Notes: generated by a model from the letters alone, not told the origin. Numbered from the stretch's first letter, positions 23,390 to 35,803 are shown. The stretch: DNA of 64,000 nt from Combretum micranthum (GCA_024138025.1 JAMXBD010001199.1:372001-436000); one strand, 5' to 3'. A program made the numbers and translations.

Positions 23390-23960
23390 TCAGAAGGAAG
23401 TACTAACTTCCTTGCAATCTTCCTCAATTTCTCAATGGTGAGACTCTTTTCAAGTGCGACCTTCAACCTATTCACATCATTCAAATCAAACGTTTCCTGT
23501 GCTAATGGGTCAAAAACATCTATTACAAAAACAGAAGAAGTATCACTAGGATATTTCATGGCATCATAAATGTTAAATTTTATAATTTCCCCATCGAACT
23601 CCATAGTGAGTGTACCATCATGTACATCAATCTTTGTTCTAGATGTTTTCAAGAATGGTCTTCCTAACAAAATTAAGGATGAGTTTGCAGAATCATCATT
23701 TTCCATATTAAGAACATAAAAATCTGCAGGAAAAACCAACCCATTTACTTGCACCAAAACATCCTCTAATACACCTTCAGGATATACATTGGACCTATCA
23801 GCAAGTTGAACAATTACACAGTTTCTTTTAATGGTCCAACATTCAAAGATTGATAGACTGACAAAGGCATCACATTAATAGAAGCACCTAAATCACACAT
23901 GGCCTTAGCAATTCCAAAATTACCTATCTTGCAAGGGATTGTAAACATACCTGGATCCTT
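23347..23960 (-). pseudogene. aspartic protease region of Athila pol
   Basis: The minus strand near 23880-23900 encodes CDLGASINVMPLS, the DLGAS-type protease active site. It is followed by a well conserved tail (VNGLVFPADFYVLNM, LILLGRPFLKTSRTKIDV) at about 23350-23757. The two pieces are in different frames. The enzyme cleaves Gag-Pol in the particle; position between gag and RT is as expected. Confidence 0.8.
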
Positions 23961-25743
23961 GCATTTAGGTGGGAGTTTTCTTTGAGTATAGCGGAAATAT
24001 TTTCCCCTACACTTATCTTTTCATTCCCCTTAAGCTTCTTCTTATTAGTGCACAATTCCTTCAAAAACTTAGCATATCGAGGTACTTGCTTAATAGCATC
24101 AAGTAAGGGAATATTTACCTCAACTTTGCGAAATGTATCAAGAATTTCCTTTTCCTCCTCTATTTTCTTGGACTTTGCTAATCTTGATGGAAAAGGGGGT
24201 GCTATCGCTTTAGGGGGTACCACCAAAGTTTCTCCCATTTGGTTGCCTTCATTGTGTGGTGGCTCTACTTCTTTTTCAGTCTCTTCTCTATCTCTCTTTC
24301 GAGTTGCCTTGCTTGTGGATTCCTGTAGTTCCTTGCCACTTCTCAAATTAATTGCATTAGCACTTTGTTTAGGGTTTGTGACAGTTTGAGAAGGCAACTT
24401 ACCTTGAGATTCAAACTTACTTACAGATGATGCGAGTTGGCTCATCTGTGTCTCCAAGTTCTGGATACTTTGCTTCGTTTCATCCTGAAATTGTTTTGTG
24501 TTAACAGCTAAAGATTTAACAATTTCCTCTAGAGACATACCTGAACTTGAGGAAGAAGGTTGTGGTGCTTGGTTCTGTGGCCTTGGTCGGTATTGTTGAT
24601 AGTTATGCGATTTAGGCCCATAGCTAAGGTTAGGATGATCCCTCCATCCCGGATTATATGTATTCGAATAGGGATCATACTTCCTTTGTGGTTGTCCCGG
24701 GAAACCTCCGATGCATTGGCTTGCTCTAAAGGTTCCTCTTGGAGTGTGGGACACATATCTGTAGGATGATTTGGAGCAGCGCAAATCCCACAAGCCTTAA
24801 CCTGTTGTTGGTTTCCAAAGGCCAACTGCTGCACAAGAGAGGTTAAATCAGAAATTTGATGCTCAAGATGAGAAACGCTTACCTCATTAACCTTTCTTGT
24901 TGATGGATCGTGTCTATAGCCAAATTGCTGAGAATTTGCAGCCATAAGAGATATCAATTCCCTGGCTTGACCAGGAGTTTTATCGACTATTGCTCCTCCA
25001 CTAGCGGCATCCATCATTTTCCTTTCTATGGGTATCAATCCTTCATAGAAGTATTGGATAAGAAGCTGTTCTGAAATCCCGTGTTGTGGGCAACAGGCAC
25101 ACAACTGTTTGAATCTCTCCCAATACTCGTGAAGATTCTCGGTATCCCTTTGCTTGATCCCACATATATCCCTTCTGATACTAGCAGCTCTAGTAGCAGG
25201 GAAAAATTTATCCAAAAACAATTTGACCATATCTGTCCAAGTGTTGATGGAACCAGGCGGTAGGTAAAATAGCCAGTCTTAGCCCTATCCCTCAAGGAAA
25301 ATGGAAAAGCTCTCAACTTGACCTGTTCTTCGGGAACTCCTTGAGGTCTCATGCTCGAACACACAATGTGGAATTCTTTTAGATGCTTATGAGGGTCCTC
25401 ATTTTCCAACCCATGGAAGGTAGGAAGCAAATGTATCAATCCAGATTTTAATTCAAAAGCTACGTTCAGTTCTGGATATTGATACATAAGGGCTGCTGAT
25501 TCACGTCTGGTGCAGCTAGTTGCCTCAAAGTTCTATCTTGATTGTCCATAACTCGTTGCTTGTTATCCTCTCCTTCGGATTCACTGATGTATCAGCAAAT
25601 TCCAGCGTTTGATGTAGTCCAGGAGATGATGAAGATGAAATTGCGTCTTTAGCACGCAGTTTTGCTTCCTTGCGCAATTCCCTGACTGTCTTCTCGAGAT
25701 CTTTATCGAATTCAAGTTCACCTGTATGAGAAGAACGAGTCAT
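23924..25743 (-). pseudogene. gag of the Athila-like element, frameshifted
   Basis: It starts at 25743 (MTRSSHTGELEFDKDLEK), about 35 bases downstream of the PBS, and passes through at least three frames. The capsid-like domain is at about 25487-25030 (HLLPTFHGLENEDPHKHLKE; then LFLDKFFPATRAASIRRDI, LHEYWERFKQLCACCPQHGI). A CCHC zinc knuckle CGICAAPNHPTDMC follows (about 24794-24753). A Gln/Pro/Ser-rich linker leads to a coiled-coil-like part and a lysine-rich end (KKLKGNEKISVGENISAIL). Gag forms the virus-like particle and binds RNA through the knuckle. The breaks fall near 25520, 25240 and 24790. Confidence 0.85.
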
Positions 25744-25777
25744 AAAGAAAATAGAAACAAATTTTCGACACCAATCC

Positions 25778-25794
25778 CCGGCAACGGCGCCAAA
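25778..25794 (-). other. primer-binding site, tRNA-Asp type
   Basis: Read on the minus strand, TGGCGCCGTTGCCGGGG lies three bases from the 5' LTR edge at 25798. This is the tRNA-Asp-type site used by Athila/Calypso elements (established knowledge). It fixes the element's orientation and class. Confidence 0.88.
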
Positions 25795-25797
25795 ATT

Positions 25798-27195
25798 TGG
25801 TGGGTGTCGAATCCAACAAAAATAAAGACCTACTCTAAAATTTGTAAATAGTAGTGAGCAGGATCGTCTCCACAGGGATCAGTGAAAATCTATTTCTATT
25901 TTAAAACTAGCAAAAGGGAATAAAAATCGGGGGTTTTGTATAAACGATTAATTAGAAAATAATTGATTTCTAAAATTAACAAATACGTTTATTAGTGTAA
26001 ATTCAATAGCAAGAATTCTAACCAAGGAATTATCACGATTCAATTCATAAAGATGATCATTGATGCAAGGATTGTTATTCTAATTCATGAATAAATTGGT
26101 TATACCTTCAACAAGCTCTGAAGATCTATCTCTCCTTAGAATATCGATAATCAAGATACGATCTTTAATTATTCCCTTATTGATTAGACAACCCTAAATA
26201 AGCTCTTAAGATTTAATCTATCAATAGCATTACTAATTAAGAGACTACCAATTCTAATCAGATCAAAAGCTATTTAAATTAGATCATAAATCACCATAAC
26301 ATAAATCAATCACTTATTCTGCAACTAATCATGTTATCGTATTACTTATATTGAAACAATCAAACAATTACGGATTTGACATTCCAAATAACAATAATCG
26401 CTTTGACAACCAAACAAATAGGCCTAATTCGTAATGATCAATCAAAACAATTCTAATAATTCAAATAGATGAAGTATGAATATTCATAAACAAAATAAAC
26501 TCAATAGTTCAATTGGATCTCACAATCTTTGATGAATTGATCCCGTAATAATCCTCGGCTAGATTGAGTAATTAGTTACTCATGATCAAGAAAATAAAAC
26601 TAGGGTTTCTTGAGAGCATCAATAACAAGAACAAACAATGAAAGAATGAATGATCTTTTCTCTCTCCTATTTCTTTATATATGTGAGATAAACATCAGAT
26701 ATAAGGAGTGTTTTTCGCATGAAAGATGGCTGGAGGCATGTCGCAACAAGGCTGGCAGCTTTAATCGCGAAACAAGCGATGATGATGATGGCCGGCATGC
26801 CATGAATCTCCCAGTGCCGGCCATGAATGTTGGCCGGCGGCTTTTCCATGATGGCTGGCGGCTTTGGGTGTTCTGGACGAATTTCGAACCTTGTATATCC
26901 TCCAAATGTGTTTGCTATTGCTATAGTTCATGAGAAAACTAATAGTAATGATAGCAAATCATCCCGAGTTTGGAATGAAATTGTGAGTACTTGTGCATTC
27001 CATTGAAAGTGATATTGATCCTTGAAGCTTGTTACAAACTCATGCCCAATTTCGCCAAACCGTTCCATTTACTTTATAAAACCTGAAACACGACATTAAA
27101 CTCGATTAAGTATCAATTCTTTTGGATTTCTATAAAATTAATAATAGAATTAACATATTTTACTCAATAAAAATTGAGTATATTCCGTCTTAACA
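25798..27195 (-). repeat. 5' LTR of the Athila-like element
   Basis: 1398 bp, TGGTGGGTGTCG ... GTCTTAACA on the plus strand, followed by ATCAT. Differences from 12971-14374 are mostly short insertions or deletions of 1-6 bases, with fewer substitutions. It carries the GC-rich array (26725-26875) and TATA-like box (26697-26704). Confidence 0.92.
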
Positions 27196-27255
27196 ATCAT
27201 CTCATGATTCATAATTTATTATATTTTCATTTTTATTTCTGTATTTTACATAAGG

Positions 27256-28314
27256 ATTGATGTAAATATAGATAATGGATTAGCTAGTATAGTCGTTGAT
27301 GATTTGAATCTCAACCTTCAAAAATATATATTGATCTTTCATTCTGCCATTAAAACTCCAAAATCATCATCTTAAAGTAATCATTTTATTTACCTGTTAT
27401 GAATAGACACATTGAGAATATCTCAAACACTTAGTACCACAGGTAGATAAATCTATTGCATGCTTCAAATCAACACTAAAACCTCCTAACATGCTTTTTA
27501 TCATCTTTTAAGCGATGGTTTTGATGTTTTACCACTGTCTTTAAGAGGAAGGGGGTACTTGTATATTTTTCAACATTACAAAGAGACGAAATAATTCTTT
27601 AAAGATTTCAAAAATTTATTTATACTTCAGCATTAATTTTAAAGAAGTTTTTTATTTGTCCAGCTTGATGAATCAAGATTTGGAATTTCTCAAACTATTC
27701 AAAAGTCTATACTTAGCTCCTTATTTAGTAAGGTAAAAGTGATGGTGATGTTGAGATAATGTACTCGAGTCGAAAACCTAAATACTAAATAGTGTTGTGT
27801 ATTGTATGGTACCAATTGAAAACGTAGTGATAAAAATTCAGAATGAATTATTTGGTGTACTAAGGTCTAGGAGAGGCTTCATGAAATTACAACCTAAAGT
27901 CAAATCTAAAATTCATCCTAATCTCTTATAAGATAATTATTTGACTGGGAAAGGTTGGATAACTGTTAATTATTTATATAGTTGTATCCTACAAGAGGGT
28001 GATGGTAATTAAAGAAGTGATAGATGGTAAGGTTATAGGGGTAACTATAAGAGAGAATAAACTATGGCTAATTGGAATTTTTAAAGTAAATGAATAAATG
28101 TTTGCATATATTAGGTATGAGTATTATTTTTATAATATTTTTTCTATCATTTTCAAGTATCCCATGGGGCTCTATTTTAACCTGTAAACCCGACTAAATC
28201 AATACCTATTTTAAAACTCTAGTCCCTATATAAAACAACTATTGGGTCAATTAAGTACAAAACACTATAATGATTCAATTAGTTGCATTCCTACACTCAT
28301 GGTTTGTGACACAA
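27256..28314. other. unassigned host DNA between Y solo LTR and copia element
   Basis: AT-rich sequence with no frame over about 60 codons and no LTR ends or RNA gene recognised. It directly continues the host DNA that ends at 6751. Confidence 0.45.
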
Positions 28315-28711
28315 TGAGAAAGATACAAAATTCATGTAAAAGATCCTACTTTCCTTTTTGCAATGTCATGAGATTAAGATCTTGAATAAATTAACTCATC
28401 ACAAACATTAGTGTGGATATTGCATACTTGATGTAGAAGACGCCATGAATTGAGGAAGATTGAATGATCCTTTCATAATTTGGTTTCTCTCTCTTGACCA
28501 TGCCTCTTGTTACAGAGCATTTTGATGGAATAGACTTTTATGTCGCAATGTGCTATTGTATTCCTGTAACCCTAATACGTAGAGGGAGAACCAATTTATA
28601 TATCTATTGCTTTAATCTAGCACATCCATTAAATACCAATATTAACGGTTGAGTTTTGTTTTAACTATTAGATGGACAAGTATCCCTTAACTTTTAGGCC
28701 ATATTCGAACA
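28315..28711 (-). repeat. 3' LTR of the copia element
   Basis: About 397 bp, plus-strand ends TGAGAAAGA and TTCGAACA. It aligns with 35804-36224, e.g. the shared GATATTGCATACTTGATG and GAATTGAGGAAGATTGAATG-like stretches. A purine-rich minus-strand tract next to its right edge (GCGAGAGAA) fits a PPT. Confidence 0.8.
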
Positions 28712-29084
28712 TTCTCTCGCTTGACCCGATAGTTCATGTCCATTCCATTTAATTGTTAGACATTAACAGTGCAAAAATAAACAAATCTCTTAACACATAA
28801 ATAAGTTACCTCAAGCTAATAAATCATATAATGCGGGTTATGGCGATCATACACTTTAACACTACATATTCCCTTCCATATACTTCTCCACTAGCAATCT
28901 ATCAAATTAGGTACCATCAATGATAAACATCATAAAGGTCCACATTAATGTCTCATGGACTAATATCTTGTTTTTTAACAATTAGGTATACACAATCATA
29001 ACAAACAAGAAAATGTTAATATGTCATTAGCCTTTTATTAAGCTTAAGAGTGTTAAAGCATCATAAAATCAAACATTTATAAAA

Positions 29085-30560
29085 CTAAGACCCATTCTTT
29101 GAACATGTTCATTAAATGTCTTTGGTTATAAGCCTTTAGTTAAAGGATTTGCAATCATAAGATCCGTCTTAATATATTAAATACACACTCTTTATTTCTG
29201 GACTTCTTCCTTTATGGCAAAAGATTTCAACTCCATATATTTAGCACCTTTGGAGTACTTGTCATTCTTGGAGAAGGAAACTACTGCAGAATTATTAGAA
29301 TGATTTTTCAATGACACAATAATGGTGTTGACTACCTCAAGTCCTAAAATTAAGTTCCGTAGCCATAATGCATGAATTGTAGCCTCATAACAAGCCACAA
29401 ACTTTGCAACAATGATAGATTATTTGGCACTTTTCCATGAAATTGCTTCTTCTTCTAGTAGAAACGAAAAACCAAATGTTGACTTTTTGTTGTTAATGCA
29501 TCTAGCAAAATCTGAATATAAATATCCAATCACTTTTAATGGATCAGATCTTGTATACATGACCATATAATCCTTTGTTCCTTGAAGATACCTTAACACT
29601 TTCTTTGCAATTTTCCATTGATCAATACCAGGATTACTTTGATATCTCCCAAGCATTTAGACCACGAAGCTAATATCAACCTCATACATGTTTGTAAATA
29701 TATCAAACTGCCTACAACATAAGCATATGGAATAGATTCCATTTCCTTATGTTCCACTTCATTCCTTGGATATTGCATAAGACTAAATTTACTCCCTTTT
29801 GTAATGGGATGAATCCTACTGAACATTTGTTGATATTAAATCTTTCAAGAATTCTTTTGATATATTCTTTTTGAGACAATCTTACTAGTCCTTGTGATCT
29901 ATTCCAAAATATTGAAATTCCTATTACATAGGATGTCTCTCCCATATCTTTCATTTCAAAAATTCTTAGAGAGAATATGTTTAGTCTCATATAACATGCC
30001 CTAATCATTAGCGGCAAGTAGAATATCATCAGTATATAGAACTAGGAATACAAACTTATTCCCATTGATCTTCGATAAATACATCGTCAACACTACAATG
30101 TTTTCTTGAAAACCAAATATGTTATGGTATCATTAAACTTAATATACCATTGTCAGGAAGCTTGATTCAGTCTATCTATTGACTTCTTAAGCTTACACAC
30201 CATATGATCTTTTTCCTTCTATACAAAAACCTCTAGATTGATCCATATAAACTTCTTGCTTAAGATCTCCATTTAGAAAGGCAGTTTTCACATCCATTTG
30301 ATGTAATTCTAAATTAAATTGAGTGACTAATGCCTTAATTATTCTCAATAAATCTTTCTTTAGGACAGGTAAAATCTCTTTATAATCAATGCCATCCTTT
30401 TGAGTATAGTCATTGGCAACAAGTTTAGCTTTATATCATTCAATATTGCCATTAGTCACGTTTAGTCTTAAAGACCCACTTCCACCCGACTCATTTAGAA
30501 CCTTTTGGCAAATTGATGAGATCCTAGACATTGTTTTATTCTAGAGAGTTTAACTCGGCT
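29085..30560 (-). pseudogene. copia reverse transcriptase and RNase H, broken
   Basis: Recognisable blocks on the minus strand: a region near 30230-30290 matching the copia motif around MDVKTAFLNGD, then the catalytic box in LYTDDILLAAND (about 30005-30040), normally YVDD. Next come MKDMGETSYVIGI and SQKEYIKRILERFNI (about 29860-29960), then GRYQSNPGIDQWKIAKKVLR (about 29595-29650). RNase H follows, with YEATIHALWLRNLILGLEV and DKYSKGAKYMELK, ending in NPLTKGL (about 29130). Frames change at least four times. Confidence 0.85.
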
Positions 30561-30899
30561 TTCAAGGCCTCAATCCATTTATTGGACTTATCACTTTCTA
30601 TGGTTATGAAAACGAACCAGGATCCTTATAAATGACAATGTCAAATTTTGACTCTTGCAAATAAACCATATATTCATCAAGAATAGCTGACCTTCTTGTC
30701 TTTATAGGTTTTTTCTAAAGCTATTCCATGTGGTTCATTCATGTCAGCTGGTTGCGAGTTAGTTTCATTTTGAGCAGCTGATTTATTCAAATGTTGCTTA
30801 GGATCATTTTGTTCTTCCAATATTGGAGGAACACTTGATATACGTGTGGATATTGGAACATTTATGGGTAATGGAACATCAACCTTTACTTCATTCATA

Positions 30900-31990
30900 T
30901 TCACATTACGTTTTTTAGCATTCCCACTAACTTCCCTATTTTCAATAAATCTAGCATTAGCTATTTCAACAATTCTTGGACTATGGTTTGGATAATAAAA
31001 CCCATACCCTTTAGATTTCTAGGTGAACAATAAAGTAACTACTTACTATTTGAGAATCTAATTTTCTTTCATGCAGATTATAAATTCGTGCTTTTGTTGG
31101 GCAACCCCAAACATGCAAGTGTCTCATATTAGTTTTCCTTCCAGTCTACAAATCAAAAGGAGTTTTAGGAATTTCCTTTCTGGCAATCTTATTCAGTAAA
31201 CACACAACAATTTTAAGTGCATGCATCCACAAAGTTTTGGGTAATCAGGAATTGTTCATCATACTTTAACCATATCCATTAATATCTTATGGTGCTTTTC
31301 TACTACACCATTTTGTTGAGGTATTCTTACATAGTATACTGTTCACATATACCATGTTTTTCAAGGAAATTTGCAAATAGACCTGGACACTGTCCTAGCA
31401 TCATACTTTCCATAATATTCACCATCTTTATCAGACCTTATAATTTTTACTTTTCTATCTTATTGCCTTTCAACATCCTTTACAAATACTTCAAGGATAT
31501 TTATTGTTTGAGATTTTTCATTAAGCATATAGACATATCCATAACGTAGAAAATCATCCATAGAGGTGATAAAGTATTTTTCTCCACCAATTAATGTTGT
31601 TTCAAAAGATACATATATCAGTGTGTATAATTTCAAGGAACTGAGTGCTTCTTGTGGCCCCGTCTTATTATGTTTGGTTTCTTTCCCTTAATAAAATCAC
31701 ACATATGCTAAGCTTAGTAAAATCTAAATTTAGAAGAATTTCATTCTTTAGAAATCTTTGTAATCTTTCTTTGGATATGTGACCTGAACGCTTATGCCAT
31801 AAGTATTTCATTCATCATGCTACGCTTACTTCCAATAGTATGATAAACATAAAATAGAGATTTGGAAACATTAACATCAAGTTTCGGTTTATGTAAACCA
31901 TCCATAAGAATTCTAGAACCAATAAAGGAATTTTGTTTAAATAAATTGAAATAACCATGTCCAAACTCAAAATCAAGTTTAAAATAGAGA
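30900..31990 (-). pseudogene. copia integrase, broken
   Basis: In shifting frames the minus strand shows PNLDFTDLSICVD-like remnants, MMLGQCPGLFANFLEKHGIC (about 31360-31420), CACCIF-free C-terminal remnants and an end resembling CPNHSTRIVE (about 30960-31000). Many stops interrupt it. Assignment rests on order (between protease and RT) and on these blocks; the individual catalytic residues cannot all be placed. Confidence 0.65.
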
Positions 31991-32099
31991 TAAGTTTGTA
32001 GAAATTGAAGGTACATAGAAAGTTTGCATTAGATCCAAGTGATAGCTAGTATTTAATATTAGATGGTAAGTCCTTATGCCTTCTATTGGGACCTTCTTA

Positions 32100-32611
32100 C
32101 GGTTTCCTAAAATAGAAAGTTCTCAGTTGGGTTTATGGTTTGGATTGAAAGGAACCCTTGCATCATATTGAAAACATGATTAGTAGCACCAGAATCAAGC
32201 TATCAAGTATTAAGAGGAACTTTTAGTTTGGAACATATGAAAAGGTAAGATGTACCTTTCTTTTCAAACCAAGCTTTGTGTTTAAGATGATCTTCCTAAT
32301 GATGTCCGTCTTTCTTATAGAAGTGATACTTATTTGCCTTTTGTTCCATCTTTTTGGCATAAGTTGCAACTTCAATACTTTTAGTAGGTGCTTTCTTCTT
32401 AAATTGCTTGATCTTTGGCTTGTGAATCTTACTAGCTCCATGAACCATAAGGTTAATAGAATGAGTTCGCCAACTCTTTAGCCTTATTTCCTCTCGAATA
32501 AGCATACTGGACAATGCACTAACATTCCAATTGTCCTTTATAGTGTTGTAGTCAATTTGAAAAGGTCAATATTTAGGAGGCAACAGGTTCATAATGAATT
32601 GTACTAAGAAC
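32100..32611 (-). pseudogene. copia gag C-terminus, zinc knuckle and protease start
   Basis: SSMLIREEIRLKSWRTHSIN and KPKIKQFKKKAPTKSIEVA are followed by a degraded CCHC knuckle (YHFYKKDGHH, where the first Cys pair is Tyr and Tyr). The protease box LDSGATNHV is encoded near 32180-32206. Upstream gag codons lie on the other side of the inserted solo LTR (34282 onward). Confidence 0.75.
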
Positions 32612-34281
32612 TGTTGGTTTCTCTCAATATGAGTTTTGATAATAACAAAAAGGATTAAGCGATTACTAACAAATTTATTAAGTGTATAGTAAATTTAAGA
32701 ATGATCAAATTACGAAAATACTTTTCAAAAGAGATTTAACTCACAAAGTAATTCAGAAAGTTTTTTCAAGAATAAATGAATAGTCAGAAGGTAACTCATA
32801 AGGTAATTTGCTGGTTGACAAGACACTTACAATGGTTAGAAGGTAGATCAAAGAGTGAAAATTTCCTATGAACACAAAAAAGAAGTTTCATGAACAGATT
32901 TCAAGAATTTGGATTTTCTTTTATTCTTTATGGATTTGAAGACCCAGCTCCAAAGTTATGTGTATTTGGGTAATACATTCAAATATGTTCCATAAAGTTG
33001 GTTAAATATCTAGGGGATTCAAGTTTATATTGGATTAAAAGATTTAATGTTTTGACAGCAAGTTGAAGCTCACGTATTCAAGAACAATGTTAAGACATGA
33101 ACAAGATTCGACCCAGATTTGATAATAAAGCGCATTTTTTGGGATCTACATCAATAATCAAGTTTATCTTTACAAAGCTAGAAATTCAAATTTGAAGAGG
33201 ATACTGAACAGTAGGATATTGTCCAATCTTCAAGGGATATTAATACAATATTTTTGGAGAATGATTTGAATTGATAAAGTTCAAATTTTCAAGACTTATC
33301 CACAACAAGATAATATCTCCAGCAGACGCACAAGTTTAGGAATGATATCTTCATTCAAATGTTTGAAATAGAAGGAGATTTCTTGAAAGAAAAATAACAA
33401 GAACAGAGTCTATCAAATTCCAACCGTTTAAGACTTTTTCCTAGCAGGAGTTTGAAGAAGATAAGGAGATTTTGAGAAAAATCAGGAACTAATATTCCTA
33501 ACCATTGAAGACATACAATACATATATTGGAGAAGAAAGAGAAACAAAATACACGAAGAAGCAAGTACTCAAAAGAAAAAGTTTTATAGTTTACAAATGA
33601 GCAAAACTCTATCACTTATATTTTTTTCTTAAGCTAAATCGAGAGAACTCTTTAACTTTTATTCCTCATTGCTTTTGTTTACGTGTGTGAGATTGTAAAA
33701 GGAGTGAGAGTAATCCTTCTTTCTCTCTGAATTAGTAAATAACTTGAGTGAACCTAGATAGATTGAGCAGAGTGATTAAAGTTCATTGTAGTTGAACAAG
33801 TTTGTACTCTCATTTCTTGATTAGATAGTGGAACATACTGGTGTGGAATATTAGGTCCCCAGCTTGGAGCTAAAAGAGAGAATTGACGCTCAAAGCGGAA
33901 CCTCTATAAATCGACTTTGTACTCTTCTCTACCTTATCTTTTAATTTCGTGCACATTTATTTGTTTGCTTTTGCTGCATCCTATACTCAAAGACTAAATC
34001 AGAGAGTAATTGGAAGTTTATTTTCTAATCAGAGACTAAATCAAAGAGTAATTGGAAAGCTCAACTTTAAATATTTGCTCAACTTAAGTAAACTTATTTT
34101 ACCCAAATTTTGATTAAATTTATTAGTGGTTAAGTTTGTTGTTTTCAAGTAAGTTTAAAAGCCATTATAATTTGATTAACTAAGTGGTGTGAATTTGGTT
34201 GACTTTTTGAAAAAGTGAATTTTTTATTAAATAACTAATTCACACCCCCCTCCCCCCACGGTTATTCTTTTGGGACCAACA
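32612..34281 (+). mobile_element. solo LTR, copia family W, copy 1
   Basis: It starts TGTTGGTTTCTCTC and ends TGGGACCAACA after a C-rich stretch (ACACCCCCCTCCCC). The flanks AGAAC (32607-32611) and AGAAG (34282-34286) are a TSD with one mismatch. Removing it rejoins the gag of the surrounding copia element. It is related to the minus-strand solo LTR at 41739-43599. Confidence 0.82.
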
Positions 34282-34830
34282 AGAAGGAGTTAATAACTGT
34301 TATATCTAGGGTCTTTAGTTTTGCTACAATATTTGTTATCTCGATAATATGTTGCTGCTGTCATATCTAGGGACTTTGGTTTTACTAAAATATTTGTTAG
34401 CTCGATAACATGTTGCTGCATGCTTTGCAACCCATCATACTTCATTGTCATGAGCTTAGCCACTAGTGTACCATCAAGAGACTTATTAATAGAATATAAA
34501 TGTTCTTCCACAAACTTGAGCTATTCTTTAGCACTTTCGGTTTGTGGAATACTGGTCTTAATGTTGTTGGCAATAGTCATTCACATGAAATTAAGGCATA
34601 ATCTGTTAGACCTTTTCCATGCTTTATAATTTGATTTCTCAGCATCACTGCTTGTATCTGTAATGAGAGCATTTTTTTCTTCCAATAATATTAAGTCAAG
34701 ATCTAAGACACCTAAATGGAACTAGACTTGTTTGTACCACATTGAGATATTCAAATCATTAAACAAAGTAATAGAAGAAGCATGCCATTGAAGAGAAGTA
34801 GTTGCAAATACACAAATGCTCGATCAATTA
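34282..34830 (-). pseudogene. copia gag N-terminal part, broken
   Basis: Minus-strand blocks LVAKLMTMKYDGLQSMQQHV and EEHLYSINKSLDG (about 34390-34510) match the plant copia gag pattern. Before them are remnants of the N-terminal domain up to about 34830. Stops and a 61-bp tandem duplication (34298-34419) interrupt the frame. Confidence 0.75.
34298..34419. repeat. 61-bp tandem duplication in copia gag
   Basis: Two adjacent 61-bp copies (34298-34358 and 34359-34419) differ at a few positions, e.g. GTCTTTAGTTTTGCTACAA against GACTTTGGTTTTACTAAAA. Since 61 is not a multiple of three, the duplication itself breaks the frame. Confidence 0.9.
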
Positions 34831-34839
34831 TCATATTCA

Positions 34840-35788
34840 AGTAATTAAACATTTAGAATATATTATACGTTTACTTGGGGTAAATTATCATAAGTTTAAT
34901 GCTATACAACTTTATCAGGTAATCAAATAAAGCTTATTAAATAAAACTAATATCTTTGAATACATTAACATATTTAACAAGCAATATTGATTTTCCTTTG
35001 TCATGTTTATTAGTCATAGAATATTAATTTACCTTTCAGTAAATCTTAAAAAATTCTAATAACTAATAAAACATCACTTATCCATATAATTTTAATTATA
35101 GGCATCAACATTCTATGAATAAATGACTAGTTTATACATAACTTAAAAATTCACTTGATCAGTTTGGCCACTTTAGTGGCTAATAAACTATACTCTTTAT
35201 CATGTTGTGTATACATTTAGCAATTAACTCAATTTAATTTTAATAATAACATACAAATATTTGTCATGTCATGAGGTCTATAATAAAATTAATGTGGCTA
35301 TATAACACATTATATTTCGAGAATGAAGACACAAAAAACACACAAAATATATAGCGATGACATTCATCAATTACTGAATATGATAACATGAAAAGGAAAC
35401 AAAATTGGCCAATATATATTTGTATGTATATATATGTTTATGTGGCTGTCACGATTTTTTTCCCTTTTTTTTTTTCAATGGACAAAACATTGTCAAAAAG
35501 CTATGAAAATCATAATAAGAAGAACATATCCAACATTTATATTCCATTCTAATACAAACAGTGATACGACTATAGAAGTCTTGACTACTTTTTTTCTTTT
35601 TAATCGATCATAACATGGCAAATCATTTTCATAATTTTGATTTGATCAATCTCACACAATTTCGATCATTAAACCCTAATATTAATCAATATCTTAATTT
35701 CATCATCGGTTAAAAAACTCAAAAGAAATACAATAAATAACAATTAGTTATAATAAAATTAATGGATAAATTATTTATTCAAAATTCA
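34840..35788 (-). other. untranslated leader of the copia element
   Basis: AT-rich DNA between gag and the PBS, about 0.95 kb. No reading frame or motif is seen. Confidence 0.5.
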
Positions 35789-35803
35789 TACTTTGATACC
35801 ATA
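35789..35803 (-). other. primer-binding site of the copia element (tRNA-iMet type)
   Basis: On the minus strand TATGGTATCAAAG lies at the inner edge of the 5' LTR, matching the initiator-tRNA-Met site TGGTATCAGAGC except for small changes. Confidence 0.8.

Larger units (their letters stand above)
12971..27195 (-). mobile_element. complete Athila-like Ty3/gypsy retrotransposon
   Basis: The 14.2-kb element lies between identical ATCAT duplications (12966-12970 and 27196-27200), with TG...CA LTRs at both ends (12971-14374 and 25798-27195). Order on the minus strand: 5' LTR, tRNA-Asp-type PBS, gag with a CCHC knuckle, protease, RT, RNase H, integrase, spacer, env-like third ORF, 3' untranslated region, PPT and 3' LTR. 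The order, the PBS type and the extra ORF after integrase are those of the plant Athila group (established knowledge). gag-pol carries several frameshifts, so the copy is not autonomous as read. It sits inside the Y solo LTR. An inverted copy of its 3' region interrupts the end of pol. Confidence 0.92.
6752..27250 (-). mobile_element. solo LTR, family Y, split by two nested insertions
   Basis: The outer ends are TGTAACACCC (6752) and ATTTTACA (27250), flanked by the same 5-bp duplication TAAGG (6747-6751 and 27251-27255). Removing the X solo LTR (7659-11800), the Athila element (12971-27195) and their duplications leaves about 2.1 kb of LTR: 6752-7658, 11806-12970 and 27201-27250. It is homologous to the 5' LTR at 54484-56302, which sits beside a minus-strand PBS and gag, so it is minus-oriented and Ty3/gypsy. 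The LTR promoter is at 12565-12850. Confidence 0.85.

Noticed and set aside
23982..24389. 135-codon plus-strand frame
   Set aside because: Antisense shadow of gag with no recognisable domain.
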